Positions 63,011 through 64,000 of a stretch of DNA of 64,000 nt are shown in pieces. The position numbers and the translations under genes are program-made. The DNA comes from Branchiostoma belcheri (Eukaryota; Chordata; Leptocardii; Amphioxiformes; Branchiostomatidae), in assembly GCF_001625305.1 (NCBI RefSeq), contig NW_017804109.1, positions 1,160,679-1,224,678 on the forward strand, in the 5' to 3' direction. The notes below the pieces were generated by a model. That model ran no database searches. It was not told where the DNA came from and saw only the letters and a list, made by a program, of their open reading frames with translations. Position 1 is the stretch's first letter; every line of letters starts with the position of its first letter.

Positions 63011-64000
63011 GCTTTGGTAAATGCGTTGGTGCGATGTACTTAAGTTAGGCAGATATTTCTGTGACTGCGATTGTTGAGTTTCTTTGCTAGCTATACAGTA
63101 TGTTCCTAGATTCAATTCTAGTTTTTAGAAGAATTTCAAAAGAGACGCTGCAATACTATAGCCAGGCTACCACACGACAGCATTTTGTATGGTGTAATAG
63201 GAAAGTGTATATGTGCTGTTCTGGCAGGTGGCTAACTCAATACCTCCATTCTTACTATTACGTTACATCTCACAATACAAAATAGATCAAGAAAATAGAT
63301 ACGTTCTTGAGAAAATCTATCACGTTGCTTGGTGTATTTTGTATTGTGTAATGTTCTATCTGGATTTATTGCTATCATTGCCTTTCTGAGGTCGCCCCCT
63401 TTTGCCTGGATGTCTCACCTTCATCGACGCAACATACGTCTGTTATCTTTATGGTGGCCATAACAGGCCCTCTGCAATTATTTGTCACTTTATTTTACTC
63501 CTTTCCCGTCCGATATCTCTGTCCCGTAACGGCCGCAGCCATCTCCAAGTTCGTGACCGATCGTCGTCTGGATGTGAAGCGATTTCCTATTTCCCGAAGT
63601 GCTAACCTCCGCTGTGTCTACACGGTATAAAATCGCTGTCCCATCCGTAACCGATAACCGTTAGCAGCCCGCAGATCGTACTGAAGAGACACCCGCAGAG
63701 TTCGCGATCACATGCCCGTCTTATCGCTGCAGCCCACTCCTTGTCTACCTAACCTGTGTCCTCCACGTTGTTATATTGCGGATTTACATTTTATTTCAAT
63801 TTGTTCCCACTGCTTGCTTTTATTGTTGATCTACATTTACGTTATAAAATGTTCTTGTTTTATTAATTGTTAAAAATTTATGTTGCAATTTGTTTCCCTT
63901 GTTGTTTTACTATTGGTTTATAAGGTTGATTACATGGTGCTCTACTTACTTTAGGATTCACAATTTCCTTAATATATCATTTAGTTGATTCACCTATTGT
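63011..64000. other. Non-coding end of window
   Basis: No gene seen. tgcctggatgtctcaccttc near 63400 links it to the dispersed family at 27185 and 43246. Confidence 0.4.

Overview
The window looks like a stretch of an invertebrate-chordate genome, most likely amphioxus (Branchiostoma). The reasons are inferential: intron-dense genes whose proteins are very close to vertebrate ones, canonical GT-AG introns, and dense young dispersed repeats (tRNA-derived SINE, LINE tails, fold-back elements, tandem arrays). One run of 20 N marks it as a draft assembly.

Three protein genes can be supported. (1) On the + strand, 16157-34076 carries the 3' two thirds of a ZFHX3/ZFHX4-type (ATBF1/zfh-2) transcription factor: 14 coding exons, about 2,130 codons, many C2H2 zinc fingers and four homeodomains, the last exon (30243-34076) holding all four. 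Its 5' exons lie outside the window. The first 16 kb is probably its large upstream intron; it holds at least six independent tandem arrays separated by unique, motif-rich islands that look like regulatory DNA. A long 3' UTR probably runs to about 37.47 kb. (2) On the - strand, 42119-49066 encodes a coiled-coil protein of about 400 residues in seven exons that I cannot name. (3) On the + strand, 50317-56696 encodes the complete 333-residue PSMD7/Rpn8 (26S proteasome lid, MPN domain) in seven exons. Genes 2 and 3 appear to share a divergent promoter with NRF1- and YY1-like sites. ZFHX3 and PSMD7 are also neighbours on human 16q22-q23, so this looks like retained chordate linkage.

From 57.1 kb to the end I find no protein-coding exon, only repeats plus CpG-rich DNA (about 61.8-63.0 kb) with possible splice donors that may be the start of another gene.

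The most unusual signal runs through all three genes. Many introns contain partial, diverged copies of the neighbouring exon edge together with its splice site: acceptor plus exon start repeated upstream, or exon end plus donor repeated downstream. I count nine cases, some in arrays of five or six copies. They make pseudo-exons, decoy splice sites and one ready-made alternative terminal exon (PSMD7). Mobile DNA includes a very young non-autonomous LTR element (193-bp LTRs with one mismatch, 4-bp target duplication) in PSMD7 intron 6, a hAT-like element, several fold-back elements (one nested inside another), two SINE copies and LINE 3' ends. Two coding exons of the zinc-finger gene need frame corrections, which are probably assembly errors.
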